Shown here piece by piece: positions 54,706 to 64,000 of a stretch of DNA of 64,000 bases; position 1 is the first letter of the stretch, and every line of letters starts with the position of its first letter. Both the position numbers and the translations under genes were made by a program. The DNA comes from Oceanobacillus damuensis (GTDB taxonomy: Bacteria; Bacillota; Bacilli; Bacillales; Amphibacillaceae): positions 1-64,000 of the forward strand of contig NZ_LQNF01000018.1 of assembly GCF_001618145.1 (NCBI RefSeq), in the 5' to 3' direction. Under the pieces are notes generated by a model that searched no databases, was not told the origin of the DNA, and saw only the letters and a list, made by a program, of their open reading frames with translations.

Positions 54706-55488
54706 ATGACTAGACATAAAGTTGAGATATGTGGTGTTGATACATCAAAACTGCCTGTACTTAAAAATGATGAAATGAAAAAACTGTTTATAAGAATGCA
54801 GCAGGAGAACGATATATCTGCACGTGAAGAGCTTGTAAATGGTAATTTAAGACTTGTATTAAGTGTAATCCAAAGATTTAATAACCGGGGAGAATATGTG
54901 GATGATTTGTTTCAGGTTGGCTGTATTGGATTAATGAAATCAATCGATAACTTTGATTTATCCCATAATGTTAGATTCTCCACGTATGCTGTTCCAATGA
55001 TTATAGGAGAAATCAGAAGATATCTTCGTGACAACAATCCGATACGTGTTTCAAGATCTTTACGTGACATTGCCTATAAAGCATTACAAGTAAGAGAAAA
55101 ATTAATCAGTAAAACTTCCAAAGAACCTACACCAGCAGAAATTGCGGAGGAAATGGGCATCCCCCATTCCGATATCGTGTTCGCACTTGATGCAATTCAG
55201 GACCCTGTATCTTTATTCGAGCCAATTTATAATGATGGGGGAGACCCGATTTTTGTAATGGATCAAATTAGTGATGATAAGGATAAGGATTCTACCTGGG
55301 TAGATAAACTTTCCCTTAAAGAGGGAATGCATCAACTTAATGCAAGAGAAAAGATGATATTGAACAAGCGTTTCTTTCAAGGAAAAACCCAGATGGAAGT
55401 TGCTGATGAAATTGGGATCTCTCAAGCACAAGTATCCCGTCTCGAAAAGGCAGCAATAAGTCAAATGAACAAGCAAATGTTTGAATAG
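54706..55488 (+). CDS. sigG: RNA polymerase sporulation sigma factor sigma-G
   Basis: The late forespore sigma factor (260 residues). N-terminus HKVEICGVDTSKLPVLKNDE is characteristic; region 2 has FRVGCIGLMKSIDNF-like FQVGCIGLMKSIDNFDL and FSTYAVPMIIGEIRRYLRD; region 4 ends QMEVADEIGISQAQVSRLEK. GGGAGGG precedes ATG. It follows sigE by 122 bases with its own promoter. Confidence 0.97.
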   Translation: MTRHKVEICGVDTSKLPVLKNDEMKKLFIRMQQENDISAREELVNGNLRLVLSVIQRFNNRGEYVDDLFQVGCIGLMKSIDNFDLSHNVRFSTYAVPMIIGEIRRYLRDNNPIRVSRSLRDIAYKALQVREKLISKTSKEPTPAEIAEEMGIPHSDIVFALDAIQDPVSLFEPIYNDGGDPIFVMDQISDDKDKDSTWVDKLSLKEGMHQLNAREKMILNKRFFQGKTQMEVADEIGISQAQVSRLEKAAISQMNKQMFE

Positions 55489-55531
55489 GTGTTACGTGAT
55501 TAACCGATACAATTGGATAAGACTTTTAACT

Positions 55532-55576
55532 GAAACCAGAAAGAACAGTTCCCAAACTGTTTTTTTCTGGTTTTTT
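55532..55576 (+). terminator. sigG terminator
   Basis: Long stem: AAACCAGAAA/TTTCTGGTTT outside, AACAGTT-CCCA-AACTGTT inside, then T-run. Confidence 0.88.
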
Positions 55577-55639
55577 ATACGGTTTAACGAAATAATCTTC
55601 TTTGTCCGCATATATTTAAAATGAAGGCAGGTGAGGGAA

Positions 55640-55900
55640 ATGATAAAGTTATCTGAATTACAGGTTAAAGAGATTATTGTAATTGATGACGGGAGAAGGC
55701 TGGGGCATATTTCCGATTTGGAAATTGACGGCAGCTCAGGTAAAATTCTCGCTATTGTGGTCGTGTCAAAAGATAAGAAAAACGGTATGTTTGCCAAAGC
55801 TGATGAACTGCTGATCTCTTGGGATCAGATTGTCAGAATAGGTTCCGATGTTATTCTTGTAAAAGATGTTCAGGTTCCGGATTTATATGGAAAAGCATAA
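55640..55900 (+). CDS. ylmC: YlmC/YmxH family PRC-barrel sporulation protein
   Basis: An 86-residue PRC-barrel protein: IKLSELQVKEIIVIDDGRRL then LGHISDLEIDGSSGKILAIVVV and SWDQIVRIGSDVILV. The YlmC/YmxH family sits after sigG in Bacillaceae; role unclear. Start ATG 55640 with GGTGAGGG upstream; GTG 55631 is part of the ribosome site. Confidence 0.88.
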   Translation: MIKLSELQVKEIIVIDDGRRLGHISDLEIDGSSGKILAIVVVSKDKKNGMFAKADELLISWDQIVRIGSDVILVKDVQVPDLYGKA

Positions 55901-55974
55901 TTCAATCTCCTGCTTAATTTATTAGCAAAATATGATAAAATAAGACAAGTCTATTTTCAGGAGGAATTGTACTA

Positions 55975-56784
55975 ATGAATGAAGCTTTCAAAGGAAATGA
56001 GGAGTCTTATTTACATATTGAGAAATGGCAAAAGCACCATCCACAACTTGTTGCGGGTTTTACAACAAGAAATGGAGGGGTAAGCAGCGAGCCATATAAC
56101 ACCTTTAATTTAGGACTTCATGTTCCCGATAGTCAGTCGGATATACTAACAAATAGAGAGCTATTGTCCAAGAAATTGTCTTTTCCTTTGGAAAATTGGG
56201 TCTCAGGCCAGCAGGTCCATCAAACACGCATAAAGGAAATCACAGAGATCGATAAAGGCAGTGGATCTGATTCCTATCAAACTTCAATACAAGGGACAGA
56301 TGGAATAATTACTGACAGAAAAGGAATTCTTTGCACTGCTTTTTTTGCAGACTGTGTTCCTTTATATTTCTTTGACCCGGTCACTGAATATATTGGGATT
56401 GCCCATGCTGGGTGGCAAGGGACAGTTGGTCGAATTGCTGAAAAGATGGTGGATGCATTAAAAGAAAAGGGCGTGGAACCCGAGAATCTTCTCGTTGCCA
56501 TCGGCCCTTCCATTGCAAAGGAAAATTATGAGGTAGATGATCGGGTTATTCGCTCCATTCAAGGATCAGAAAGAGAAAAAACGGTCACACCATCAAAGGA
56601 AAACCATTATTTATTAGATTTAAAGCAGTTAAATGTAGAAATCCTTTTACAATCTGGTGTATTACGTCATAATATAGAGGTAACAAATTTTTGCACCTAT
56701 CGTGATGAGAACTTGTTTTTCTCGCACAGAAGAGATCATGGCAAAACAGGGAGAATGTTGGGTTATATTGGATTTCAAGCATGA
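55975..56784 (+). CDS. pgeF: Peptidoglycan editing factor PgeF (YlmD, laccase domain)
   Basis: A 269-residue Cu/Zn-site laccase-domain protein. Metal/catalytic blocks: FADCVPLYFFDPV, GIAHAGWQGTV and CTYRDENLFFSHRRDHGKTGRM. In other bacteria the family edits muropeptides or acts as a purine nucleoside enzyme. CAGGAGG precedes ATG. First of a tight run pgeF-ylmE-sepF-ylmG-ylmH. Confidence 0.93.
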   Translation: MNEAFKGNEESYLHIEKWQKHHPQLVAGFTTRNGGVSSEPYNTFNLGLHVPDSQSDILTNRELLSKKLSFPLENWVSGQQVHQTRIKEITEIDKGSGSDSYQTSIQGTDGIITDRKGILCTAFFADCVPLYFFDPVTEYIGIAHAGWQGTVGRIAEKMVDALKEKGVEPENLLVAIGPSIAKENYEVDDRVIRSIQGSEREKTVTPSKENHYLLDLKQLNVEILLQSGVLRHNIEVTNFCTYRDENLFFSHRRDHGKTGRMLGYIGFQA

Positions 56785-56811
56785 GAATATAATGGAGGAA
56801 TAGTAAAGATT

Positions 56812-57483
56812 ATGGAAGTCGCAGTAAATCTGGAAATCATTCAGAAAAAAATTGGACAGGCTTGTGCTAGAAGCGGTCGCAATCCGGAAGATATCAAGGT
56901 AATCGGGGTTACAAAATATGTTACAATAGAACGAACAAAGGAAGCTATCGACGCAGGAATTAAAAATCTTGGCGAAAATCGTAGTGAAGGCTTTCTTGAA
57001 AAGTACAACCATTTTGGGGAACAGGCAAAATGGCATTTCATAGGGACATTGCAGTCAAGAAAAGTAAAAGAAGTTATTGATAAAATTGATGTACTTCATT
57101 CACTGGACAGAATATCCCTTGCCAAAGAGATTAATAAGCGTGCGACAGGACCTGTTGATTGTTTTGTACAGGTAAATGTGAGCGGTGAAGATTCCAAGCA
57201 TGGAATGGAACCAGAGGAAGTAATCCCTTTCATTGAAAAGATTGAAATGTACGATCATATCCGAGTAATCGGATTAATGACTATGGCCCCTCATATCGAT
57301 GATCCAGAGCAAATCAGGAAAGTATTCAGGAAGTTGGCAGCTCTCAGAGACAGTGTCAGAGAGAAAGGGTGGAGTCACGCCCCGTGTGAGTATTTGTCAA
57401 TGGGAATGAGCAATGATTATGATATTGCAATTGAGGAGGGAGCAACACACATTCGGATTGGTTCCAAGCTGGTTGGCAGCTAA
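56812..57483 (+). CDS. ylmE: PLP homeostasis protein YlmE (YggS family)
   Basis: A 223-residue single-domain TIM-barrel protein that binds pyridoxal phosphate on the Lys in VIGVTKYVT. Other blocks: NLGENRSEGFLEKY, WHFIGTLQSRKVK, LSMGMSNDYDIAIEEGATHIRIGS. Controls PLP and amino-acid balance; no enzyme activity is known. TGGAGG lies upstream. Confidence 0.93.
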   Translation: MEVAVNLEIIQKKIGQACARSGRNPEDIKVIGVTKYVTIERTKEAIDAGIKNLGENRSEGFLEKYNHFGEQAKWHFIGTLQSRKVKEVIDKIDVLHSLDRISLAKEINKRATGPVDCFVQVNVSGEDSKHGMEPEEVIPFIEKIEMYDHIRVIGLMTMAPHIDDPEQIRKVFRKLAALRDSVREKGWSHAPCEYLSMGMSNDYDIAIEEGATHIRIGSKLVGS

Positions 57484-57511
57484 TTACGAAATTAAATGAA
57501 GAGGTGATAAA

Positions 57512-57943
57512 ATGAGCATAAAAAATAAAATTAAAAATTACTTCACCATGGATGACGAATATGAGTATGAATATGTTGAAGAAGAGGCCGCACCTGAAAA
57601 TAAAGCACCGGTGAAAAGAAAATCGCAAAATGTTGTTAATTTGGCAAGTGTACAATCGTCTTCATCCAAGGTGGTTTTGTGTGAACCACGAAACTATAAT
57701 GAAGCTCAGGAAATAGCCGATAATATCGTAAATAGACGTGCTGTCGTAATTAATCTCCAGCGTGTTGAACATCAGCAGGCCAAGAGAATTGTCGATTTCC
57801 TAAGCGGCACAGTTTATTCCGTGAATGGAGACATTCAAAAGCTTGGTGCAGAAACATTTTTATGTACACCTGATAATGTGGAAGTTTCCGGGACTATTTC
57901 GGAACTGATTACAGAACAGGATGAATTTGAAAAAGGATGGTAG
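57512..57943 (+). CDS. sepF: Cell division protein SepF
   Basis: A 143-residue FtsZ-binding septum protein. N-terminal amphipathic membrane helix ([13 protein letters not shown]), acidic linker ([16 protein letters not shown]) and C-terminal ring-forming domain ([39 protein letters not shown]). GAAGAGGTG precedes ATG. Confidence 0.95.
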   Translation: MSIKNKIKNYFTMDDEYEYEYVEEEAAPENKAPVKRKSQNVVNLASVQSSSSKVVLCEPRNYNEAQEIADNIVNRRAVVINLQRVEHQQAKRIVDFLSGTVYSVNGDIQKLGAETFLCTPDNVEVSGTISELITEQDEFEKGW

Positions 57944-57949
57944 CAGTAA

Positions 57950-58216
57950 ATGGTTGAATTATATACAGTAATACATTATGCATTGGTCTTTTATGGCTAT
58001 GCACTTATCGTATACATTTTCATGTCATGGTTTCCGGGGGCTCGCGAGTCCTCATTCGGTCAGTTTTTAACAAAGATTTGTGAGCCCTATTTGGAGCAGT
58101 TTCGTAAATTTATCCCGCCTCTGGGCATGATTGATTTATCACCAATCGTTGCCATTCTTGTCTTGCATTTGGCAAGGGCCGGTCTGCTCGAATTTTTCAG
58201 GATGTTTTTATTTTAA
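57950..58216 (+). CDS. ylmG: YlmG (YggT family) membrane protein
   Basis: An 88-residue protein with two YggT helices (~4-27 and ~62-85) and the conserved LVYIFMSWFPGARESS-type motif (seen as YIFMSWFPGARES). YlmG relatives take part in division-site or nucleoid placement; details unknown. Six bases after sepF. Confidence 0.9.
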   Translation: MVELYTVIHYALVFYGYALIVYIFMSWFPGARESSFGQFLTKICEPYLEQFRKFIPPLGMIDLSPIVAILVLHLARAGLLEFFRMFLF

Positions 58217-58230
58217 AGGAAGAATGATTG

Positions 58231-59007
58231 ATGGATATATATCAGCACTTCAGAAAAGAAGAACAGCCGTTTATTGATCAGGTTTTGTCCTGGATGGATC
58301 AGGTCGAGCTGACATATCAGCCAAAATTAACCGATTTTCTTGATCCGCGGGAACAGCAAATCGTTGACATGCTGATTGGGACCAGTCATGAAGAATTAAA
58401 ACTTTATAAACATGGCGGCAGTACAGAATCAGAAAGAAAGCGGATGATAATTGCCCCATTTTATGAAGAGGTAACCGATGAAATGTTTCAGCTTAAACTG
58501 CTGGAAGCAGCATACCAGAATAAGTTTATGACGATTGAACACAGGGATGTAATGGGCTCGTTTTTGTCACTGGGGGTTAAGCGCAAAAAGCTTGGTGATA
58601 TCAGTACCGGTAATGGGTTAATCCAAATTGTCCTTGCTGATGAAATTGCTGCTTATATTACAGCGAATTTGACATCGATAAAGAAAGCGAACGTCCTGTT
58701 CGAGGAGAAGCCTTTTTCCTCTCTCAAGCAAAACAAAGAAAAATGGATGGAAATGGATGCAACGGTGTCATCATTAAGACTTGATGCAATAATAAAAGAA
58801 ATCTACAATATCTCCAGAAAAGATGCTTCTTCTTTCATTCAGAAACAGCAGGTGAAAGTAAACTATAAAGTTGTTGATGACAGCAAATTCCAGCTGCGGG
58901 AGGGTGATTTGATTTCCGTACGTGGCAAAGGAAGAAGCAAGCTGACTGAGATAAGAGGGCTGTCGAAAAAAGATAAAGTGAAAATAAGTGTTGCAACGTT
59001 AAAATAA
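58231..59007 (+). CDS. ylmH: YlmH, S4-domain RNA-binding protein
   Basis: A 258-residue protein: N-terminal RRM-like part (DIYQHFRKEEQPFIDQVLSW onward), middle domain and C-terminal S4 RNA-binding domain (SSLRLDAIIKEIYNISRKDAS, QVKVNYKVVDDSKFQLREGD). In B. subtilis YlmH helps rescue or recycle stalled 50S ribosomal subunits. AAAGGAAG precedes ATG 58231. Confidence 0.92.
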   Translation: MDIYQHFRKEEQPFIDQVLSWMDQVELTYQPKLTDFLDPREQQIVDMLIGTSHEELKLYKHGGSTESERKRMIIAPFYEEVTDEMFQLKLLEAAYQNKFMTIEHRDVMGSFLSLGVKRKKLGDISTGNGLIQIVLADEIAAYITANLTSIKKANVLFEEKPFSSLKQNKEKWMEMDATVSSLRLDAIIKEIYNISRKDASSFIQKQQVKVNYKVVDDSKFQLREGDLISVRGKGRSKLTEIRGLSKKDKVKISVATLK

Positions 59008-59110
59008 AAGTAATATGCAGGAATCACCATTTTTTTGTCGAATATGTTTTAAATAACAATTTTAAAATTATAGTGAAATCATGTATAAATCCCTTAAGGA
59101 GGTGGCCGCT

Positions 59111-59614
59111 GTGCCATTAACACCACTGGACATTCATAACAAAGAATTTACAAGAGGCTTCAGAGGATATGACGAAGATGAGGTAAACGATTTTTTGGAT
59201 CAGGTTATCAAAGATTATGAACTGGTAATTAGAGAAAAGAAGGAACTAAGTGAAAAAGTATCCCAGTTGAATGAACGACTTGGTCACTTTACAAATATTG
59301 AAGAAACACTGAACAAGTCTATTCTTGTTGCTCAGGAAACAGCTGAGGAATTAAAAGGTAATGCGACGAAGGAATCCAAATTGATTATTAAAGAAGCTGA
59401 AAAAAATGCGGATCGAATCATCAATGAAGCATTAAGTAAATCCCGCAGAATCTCCATGGATGTAGAAGAGCTGAAAAAACAGGCTAAAGTTTTCCGTACG
59501 AGATTAAGAATGCTTGTGCAGGCTCAGATGGAAATGCTGGGAACTGACGATTGGGAAGAATTGTTCGATACAGAGATGGGCGAAGAGCTGGAGCTAGTCG
59601 AAAACGAATCTTAG
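59111..59614 (+). CDS. divIVA: Cell division/polarity protein DivIVA
   Basis: A 167-residue coiled-coil scaffold recruited to curved membrane. N-terminus MPLTPLDIHNKEFTRGFRGY carries the lipid-binding turn (Phe/Arg-rich) followed by DEDEVNDFLDQVIKDYELV; long coiled coil 35-135; acidic tail. Start GTG 59111 after AAGGAGGTG; the in-frame ATG 59081 lies ahead of that site and is not the start. Confidence 0.95.
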   Translation: MPLTPLDIHNKEFTRGFRGYDEDEVNDFLDQVIKDYELVIREKKELSEKVSQLNERLGHFTNIEETLNKSILVAQETAEELKGNATKESKLIIKEAEKNADRIINEALSKSRRISMDVEELKKQAKVFRTRLRMLVQAQMEMLGTDDWEELFDTEMGEELELVENES

Positions 59615-59617
59615 ACC

Positions 59618-59646
59618 TTGACGTTTACAGGAATTTTACATATAAT
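59618..59646 (+). promoter_or_regulatory. Sigma-A promoter of ileS
   Basis: TTGACG, 17-bp spacer, TATAAT: near-consensus. Located just after the divIVA stop, it drives the T-box leader. Confidence 0.88.
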
Positions 59647-59689
59647 TCATACAGATAAAGGTCATTATAATAATTAACAAATACATTGA

Positions 59690-59913
59690 CAGAGAAAGTA
59701 TAAAAGAAACTGCTGATCAGCGAGCTGGAAAATGGTGGGAGTCCGGTACAGCAGGCTTTTAGAAAATCACTCTGGAGTATCCATTATGAAGCCAGTAATG
59801 ATGGACGGTTATCCCCGTTATGGATTTCGAGTGAATTTAAAATGATCATTTTAAATTTATAAGGGTGGTACCGCGAGTCTTCTCGTCCCTTTTGGGATAA
59901 GAAGACTTTTTCT
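59690..59913 (+). ncRNA. T-box leader of ileS
   Basis: Opens with the AG-box (AGAGAAAGTA at 59691-59700). Stem I contains GAGCTGG and GGTGGGAGTCC. The specifier is read as ATC (59766-59768, Ile), just before ACTCTGGAG. The T-box antiterminator core AAGGGTGGTACCGCG is at 59861-59875. The competing terminator (GAGTCTTCTCGTCCC ... GGGATAAGAAGACT + T-run) ends near 59913. Uncharged tRNA-Ile would pair with ATC and the T-box and allow ileS transcription. Confidence 0.95.
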
Positions 59914-60003
59914 ATACTCAAAAAAAGGAGATCTGTCTGTAAAATAGAATCTCCCGGAAGGCCAAACTAATTTTTAGCTCATATTTTTAAGGAGGAACTG
60001 CAA

Positions 60004-62760
60004 ATGGATTATAAAGAAACATTGCTTATGCCAAAAACTGAATTTCCAATGCGCGGAAATTTGCCAAATAAAGAACCGAAAAGGCAGGAACATTGGGACG
60101 AGCTAAATATGTACGAAAAAAGCTTGGAACGAACAAAGGGAAGACCATTATTCGTTTTGCACGATGGACCTCCATACGCAAATGGGGACCTTCATATTGG
60201 GCATGCGCTTAATAAAATCCTGAAAGATTTCATTGTCCGATATAAATCCATGTCAGGCTATCATGCACCATATGTTCCTGGATGGGATACACATGGTCTG
60301 CCAATTGAGACGGCACTGACAAAAAACAAAAAAGTAAAACGTAAAGAGATGAGTGTAGCTGAATTCAGACAGCTTTGTGCAGAATATGCATTGGGACAAG
60401 TGGACAGCCAGCGTACACAGTTCAGACAGCTTGGTGTCCGTGGTGACTGGGATAATCCGTACATCACATTGACAAAGGACTATGAAGCAGCTCAAATAAG
60501 AGTATTTGGAGAAATGGCGAAAAAAGGCTATATCTATAAAGGCTTAAAACCTGTTTACTGGTCTCCATCATCGGAATCAGCACTTGCTGAAGCAGAGATT
60601 GAATATCAGGATAAACGCTCTGCATCCATCTATGTAGCTTTTGAAGTTACAGATGGCAAAGACTTACTTGATGGCGGAGAAAAATTCATCATCTGGACAA
60701 CAACTCCATGGACAATTCCAGCTAACCTTGGAATCAGCCTCCATCCGGAACTCAAATATGTAGTTGTGGAAACAAATGGGGAAAAATACGTTCTCGCACA
60801 TGCACTACTTGAGGCTGTTACCGAAGAACTTGGCTGGGAAAATGTAAATGTTGTTAAAACGTTCAAAGGGCAGGAAGCGGATCGTATAGTCGCCAAACAC
60901 CCATTCTATGATCGTGAATCCCTCGTTATGCTTGGTGATCATGTTACAACTGATGCAGGTACCGGTTGCGTGCATACAGCACCTGGACACGGGGAAGATG
61001 ACTTCTATGTATCAAAACGATACGGTATTGATGCTTTTTGTCCAGTAGATGATAAAGGTGTATTTACTGATGAGGCTCCTGGATTTGAAGGTGTTTTCTA
61101 TGACACTGCAAACAAGTTAGTTACGGAGAAATTGGAAGAAGCCGGTGCATTATTGAAAATGAGCTTTATCACTCACTCTTACCCACATGACTGGCGTACG
61201 AAAAAGCCGACTATTTTCCGTGCCACTGCACAATGGTTTGCATCCATCAAGGACTTCCGCCAGGACATTCTTGATGAAATCAAACAGGTTAACTGGTATC
61301 CAAACTGGGGTGAAACAAGACTTTACAACATGGTCCGTGACCGAGAAGACTGGTGTATTTCCCGTCAGCGGGCATGGGGGGTTCCAATCCCGGTATTCTA
61401 CGGTGAAGATGGTACACCAATCATTACAGATGAAACAGTAAACCATGTTTCTGATTTGTTTAGAGAGCATGGATCAAATATCTGGTTTGAAAAAGAAGCG
61501 AAAGATCTGCTTCCTGAAGGATTTACTTCTGAGCATAGTCCAAATGGAACTTTCACCAAGGAGACAGATATCATGGATGTATGGTTTGATTCCGGTTCTT
61601 CCCATGAAGGGGTTCTGATGAATCGCGAAGACCATAGAAGACCAGCGGATATTTATCTGGAAGGCAGTGACCAATACAGAGGGTGGTTTAACTCTTCCCT
61701 GTCAACTTCTGTAGCGGTAACCGGCAAAGCACCTTACAAAACAATTATCAGTCACGGCTTCGTACTCGATGGGAATGGCAGAAAGATGAGTAAGTCACTT
61801 GGTAATGTTATTGTCCCTTCCAAAGTGCAAAAGCAACTAGGAGCAGATATCCTGCGTTTGTGGGTAGCAAGCGTGGATTATCAGGCAGATGTGCGAATTT
61901 CGGATGATATTCTGAAGCAGACTTCTGAAGCATACCGGAAGATCCGAAACACGTTCCGCTTCCTATTGGCTAACTTGTCTGACTTTAATCCAGCTACAGA
62001 TATCGTTCCAGATCATGAGCTGGAAGAAGTGGATCGTTACATGCTTCATCGTCTGCAGCAAGTGGTTTCAGATGTGCGGGAAAACTATGAGAAATATGAG
62101 TATTCACCGACATTCCATCAAATCCATAATTTCTGTGCAGTCGATCTAAGTTCATTCTACTTGGATTTCGCAAAAGATGTTTTATATATTGAAGCTGCTG
62201 ACAATAAACGTCGCCGCAGCATTCAAACTGGTTATTATGAAATCCTGACAACACTGGTTAAATTGCTGACTCCAATCATTCCGCATACAATGGATGAGGT
62301 ATGGGAGTACATCCCTGGAGCAGAAGAGGAAAGTGTTCAATTGACAGATATTCCAAAGCCACGAGAAGTTGGTGGCATGAAAGACCTGGAAGCTAAATGG
62401 GATCGCTTCATGGGTGTCCGCGATGACGTCCTAAAAGCTCTGGAAGAAGCAAGAAATACAAAAGTAATCGGTAAATCATTGGAAGCTAAAATCACAATCG
62501 TTCCTAAGGATTCGGAAACAAAAGAAGTGTTGGCTTCAATGGAGCATCTGCATCAATTCCTGATTGTTTCTGATGCTGCAGTCAGTGAAAGCAATGACGG
62601 TGCAAAAGAATATCGATATGTTGATGTACTTGTAGAGAAACATCCTGGAGAAAAGTGTGAGCGTTGCTGGGTCGCTTCAGAGACAGTAGGAGAAGATCAC
62701 GATCATCCGGAATTATGTACACGATGTGCATCAGTCGTTAAAGAGCACTATACAGCTTAA
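60004..62760 (+). CDS. ileS: Isoleucyl-tRNA synthetase
   Basis: A 918-residue class I synthetase. HIGH motif at 64-67 (in [12 protein letters not shown]), CP1 editing domain ([20 protein letters not shown] region), KMSKS at 594-598, anticodon-binding helical domain, and C-terminal zinc finger CERCWVAS ... CTRC. Bacterial type. AAGGAGG precedes ATG; controlled by the T-box leader just upstream. Confidence 0.98.
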   Translation: MDYKETLLMPKTEFPMRGNLPNKEPKRQEHWDELNMYEKSLERTKGRPLFVLHDGPPYANGDLHIGHALNKILKDFIVRYKSMSGYHAPYVPGWDTHGLPIETALTKNKKVKRKEMSVAEFRQLCAEYALGQVDSQRTQFRQLGVRGDWDNPYITLTKDYEAAQIRVFGEMAKKGYIYKGLKPVYWSPSSESALAEAEIEYQDKRSASIYVAFEVTDGKDLLDGGEKFIIWTTTPWTIPANLGISLHPELKYVVVETNGEKYVLAHALLEAVTEELGWENVNVVKTFKGQEADRIVAKHPFYDRESLVMLGDHVTTDAGTGCVHTAPGHGEDDFYVSKRYGIDAFCPVDDKGVFTDEAPGFEGVFYDTANKLVTEKLEEAGALLKMSFITHSYPHDWRTKKPTIFRATAQWFASIKDFRQDILDEIKQVNWYPNWGETRLYNMVRDREDWCISRQRAWGVPIPVFYGEDGTPIITDETVNHVSDLFREHGSNIWFEKEAKDLLPEGFTSEHSPNGTFTKETDIMDVWFDSGSSHEGVLMNREDHRRPADIYLEGSDQYRGWFNSSLSTSVAVTGKAPYKTIISHGFVLDGNGRKMSKSLGNVIVPSKVQKQLGADILRLWVASVDYQADVRISDDILKQTSEAYRKIRNTFRFLLANLSDFNPATDIVPDHELEEVDRYMLHRLQQVVSDVRENYEKYEYSPTFHQIHNFCAVDLSSFYLDFAKDVLYIEAADNKRRRSIQTGYYEILTTLVKLLTPIIPHTMDEVWEYIPGAEEESVQLTDIPKPREVGGMKDLEAKWDRFMGVRDDVLKALEEARNTKVIGKSLEAKITIVPKDSETKEVLASMEHLHQFLIVSDAAVSESNDGAKEYRYVDVLVEKHPGEKCERCWVASETVGEDHDHPELCTRCASVVKEHYTA

Positions 62761-62762
62761 GC

Positions 62763-62795
62763 AAATATCCCTCTTTTTTTAAGAGGGATATTTTG
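62763..62795 (+). terminator. ileS terminator
   Basis: Stem ATATCCCTCTT/AAGAGGGATAT with T-rich ends. Confidence 0.85.
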
Positions 62796-62860
62796 ATGAG
62801 AGAAAAGATTGGTTTGCTTTATATACCGGATAACACTTACAGGTCTCTTGCTTATAAATA

Positions 62861-63135
62861 AGCTTGAGGCAGGTTCCCAACGCTTTTGTTCCAAGATAAA
62901 AAAGTATATAATTTTGGCCAGCAATTAACTTTTTCACATAAACAGCCACGTCCAGCTACAGCGCCCACGGACTAGCGAGACTTCCTTCACCTCCGTACGA
63001 TAAGTCAACATCGGCTTCCTTCGGTCGCCGTGTTTCCTTTATCTCCTACGTAGGAATGTTCGAAAAGTCGAACCACCCCACAGTACGGGGCGCAGTCCGT
63101 ATGTCCCTAAACGGGCGCTTGCGATTTTGTTCTTG
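62861..63135 (+). repeat. R1 intergenic repeat, copy e
   Basis: Starts with a fragment resembling an R1 right end (CCAACGCTTTTGTTCC, ~62878-62893), then an R1 left end (GCCAGCAATTAA, CACATAAACAGCCACGTCC) and a different, longer middle with arms GATAA/TTATC. It ends GGGCGCTTGCGATTTTGTTC. Non-coding; it fills most of the gap between ileS and lspA. Confidence 0.7.
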
Positions 63136-63161
63136 AAAATAAGGTTGTTAAAGTATAAGAT
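63133..63161 (+). promoter_or_regulatory. Candidate promoter of lspA
   Basis: TTGAAA (63133-63138) and TAAGAT (63156-63161) are 17 bp apart, right at the end of R1 copy e. Confidence 0.5.
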
Positions 63162-63197
63162 AATAAGGACTTAGAAATGGAATCGGGGGATACGGAG

Positions 63198-63674
63198 ATG
63201 CGCTGGTATTATATAATTGCGTTGATTGTGATTGGTTTCGATCAGCTCACAAAGTGGGTTGTTGTCAAAGAAATGGAGCTTGGTGAGCAAATAACCATCA
63301 TTGAAAACTTTTTTTATCTCACGTCACACCGAAATACAGGTGCAGCCTGGGGAATCCTTGAGGGTCAAATGATGTTTTTCTATATTATTACTGTCATTGT
63401 TGTAATCGGGATTATTTATTACATGCAAAAATATGCGAAAAACGATAGACTGCTTGCTGTAGGATTGAGTTTCATACTTGGTGGTGCAATCGGTAATTTC
63501 ATTGACCGTGTATTTCGTCAGGAAGTGGTGGATTTTGCAGATTTTATTATTTTCAATTATAATTTTCCAATCTTTAATGTGGCAGATTCTGCCCTCACAA
63601 TTGGCGTTATTGTGGTGATAATCGCAACAATAATCGATGAAATGAAACAAAGAAAGGAAAAGCCCAAAAAATGA
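63198..63674 (+). CDS. lspA: Lipoprotein signal peptidase
   Basis: A 158-residue, four-helix aspartic protease that removes signal peptides from prolipoproteins such as CtaC and YlaJ in this window. Catalytic Asp103 (GNFIDRVF) and Asp130 ([11 protein letters not shown]). DQLTKWVV near the front. ATG 63198 with GGGGGA upstream; ATG 63177 is less likely. Its stop overlaps the next gene. Confidence 0.95.
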   Translation: MRWYYIIALIVIGFDQLTKWVVVKEMELGEQITIIENFFYLTSHRNTGAAWGILEGQMMFFYIITVIVVIGIIYYMQKYAKNDRLLAVGLSFILGGAIGNFIDRVFRQEVVDFADFIIFNYNFPIFNVADSALTIGVIVVIIATIIDEMKQRKEKPKK

Positions 63675-64000
63675 CTTTTTTTAATCATGAGGTAACTGAA
63701 GAACAAAATAAAATGAGGTTAGATAAACTCCTGGCTGAAGTGAACCCAGATCGGTCCCGTTCACAAATTCAGACATGGATTACTAAAGATCATGTAATGG
63801 TAAATGGTGAGCCAGTGAAAGCAAATCACAAATGTCAAGCTGGTGACGAAATAAAGTGGTCCATACCAGAAATAGAGGCGTTGGATATAAAGGCCGAAGC
63901 TATTCCGTTGTCGATCGTATACGAGGATAGTGATCTATTGGTCGTTAACAAGCCAAAAGGGATGGTTGTCCATCCGTCAGCTGGGCATCAGAGCGGTACA
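63671..64000 (+). CDS. RluD-family 23S rRNA pseudouridine synthase, 5' part
   Basis: Only the first 110 residues are in the window; the frame runs off the end. S4 RNA-binding domain first ([33 protein letters not shown]), then the start of the catalytic domain ([23 protein letters not shown]). The catalytic Asp lies beyond the window. ATG 63671 overlaps the lspA stop (ATGA), the same pairing as lspA-ylyB in B. subtilis. Confidence 0.93.
   Translation, partial: MTFFNHEVTEEQNKMRLDKLLAEVNPDRSRSQIQTWITKDHVMVNGEPVKANHKCQAGDEIKWSIPEIEALDIKAEAIPLSIVYEDSDLLVVNKPKGMVVHPSAGHQSGT

Overview
The window is a low-GC, spore-forming Firmicute chromosome of the family Bacillaceae. Gene content and order follow the Bacillus subtilis ylaF-ylaN / cta / ylb / dcw / spoIIG / ylm / ileS / lspA block. 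Intact sporulation genes (spoVD, spoVE, spoIIGA, sigE, sigG, rsfA, ylbJ), bacillithiol synthesis (bshC), a meso-diaminopimelate-type MurE (DNPR motif) and a BCCT osmolyte transporter inserted in the cell-division region suggest a halotolerant or halophilic relative such as the Virgibacillus/Oceanobacillus/Lentibacillus group. The genus is inference.

Layout. 1-3.6 kb: 3' end of a group II intron, then ylaF, ylaH, ylaI, a small unrecognised protein, ylaJ, a YlaL-like gene and ylaN. 3.7-8.4 kb: ftsW and pyruvate carboxylase. 8.4-16.3 kb: heme A synthesis (ctaA divergent from ctaB) and the caa3 oxidase operon ctaCDEFG plus a DUF420 protein. 16.5-30.2 kb: an AI-2E family permease, YugN, then ylbC-ylbG, rsmD, coaD, ylbJ, sepM, tmcAL, ylbN-rpmF, an enoyl-CoA hydratase homologue, rsfA and ylbP. 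31.2-50.2 kb: DUF3397, bshC and the division/cell-wall cluster mraZ-rsmH-ftsL-pbpB-spoVD-murE-murF-mraY-murD-spoVE-divIB-ftsA-ftsZ. murF lies inside the cluster, and murG and murB are not between spoVE and divIB. 50.8-55.5 kb: BCCT transporter, then spoIIGA-sigE-sigG. 55.6-64 kb: ylmC, pgeF, ylmE, sepF, ylmG, ylmH, divIVA, T-box-controlled ileS, lspA and the start of an RluD-type pseudouridine synthase gene.

The coding part is mostly core genome, working in four blocks: aerobic respiration, peptidoglycan precursor synthesis and septation, sporulation sigma-factor control, and translation/RNA modification. The accessory signal is in the intergenic DNA. One repeat family (called R1 here) has six copies. 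Three of them share a long hairpin whose outer stem is constant, while the inner arm changes sequence yet stays complementary. A second, ~400-430 bp element (R2) has short terminal inverted repeats and occurs as two opposed copies bracketing ylbJ-ylbP. Other points of interest are an inverted duplicate of the MraZ operator at the end of bshC, a terminator-shaped hairpin that buries the Shine-Dalgarno of spoVE, and a BCCT gene flanked by inverted R1 copies. I saw no CRISPR array, tRNA, rRNA, prophage or obvious defence system.
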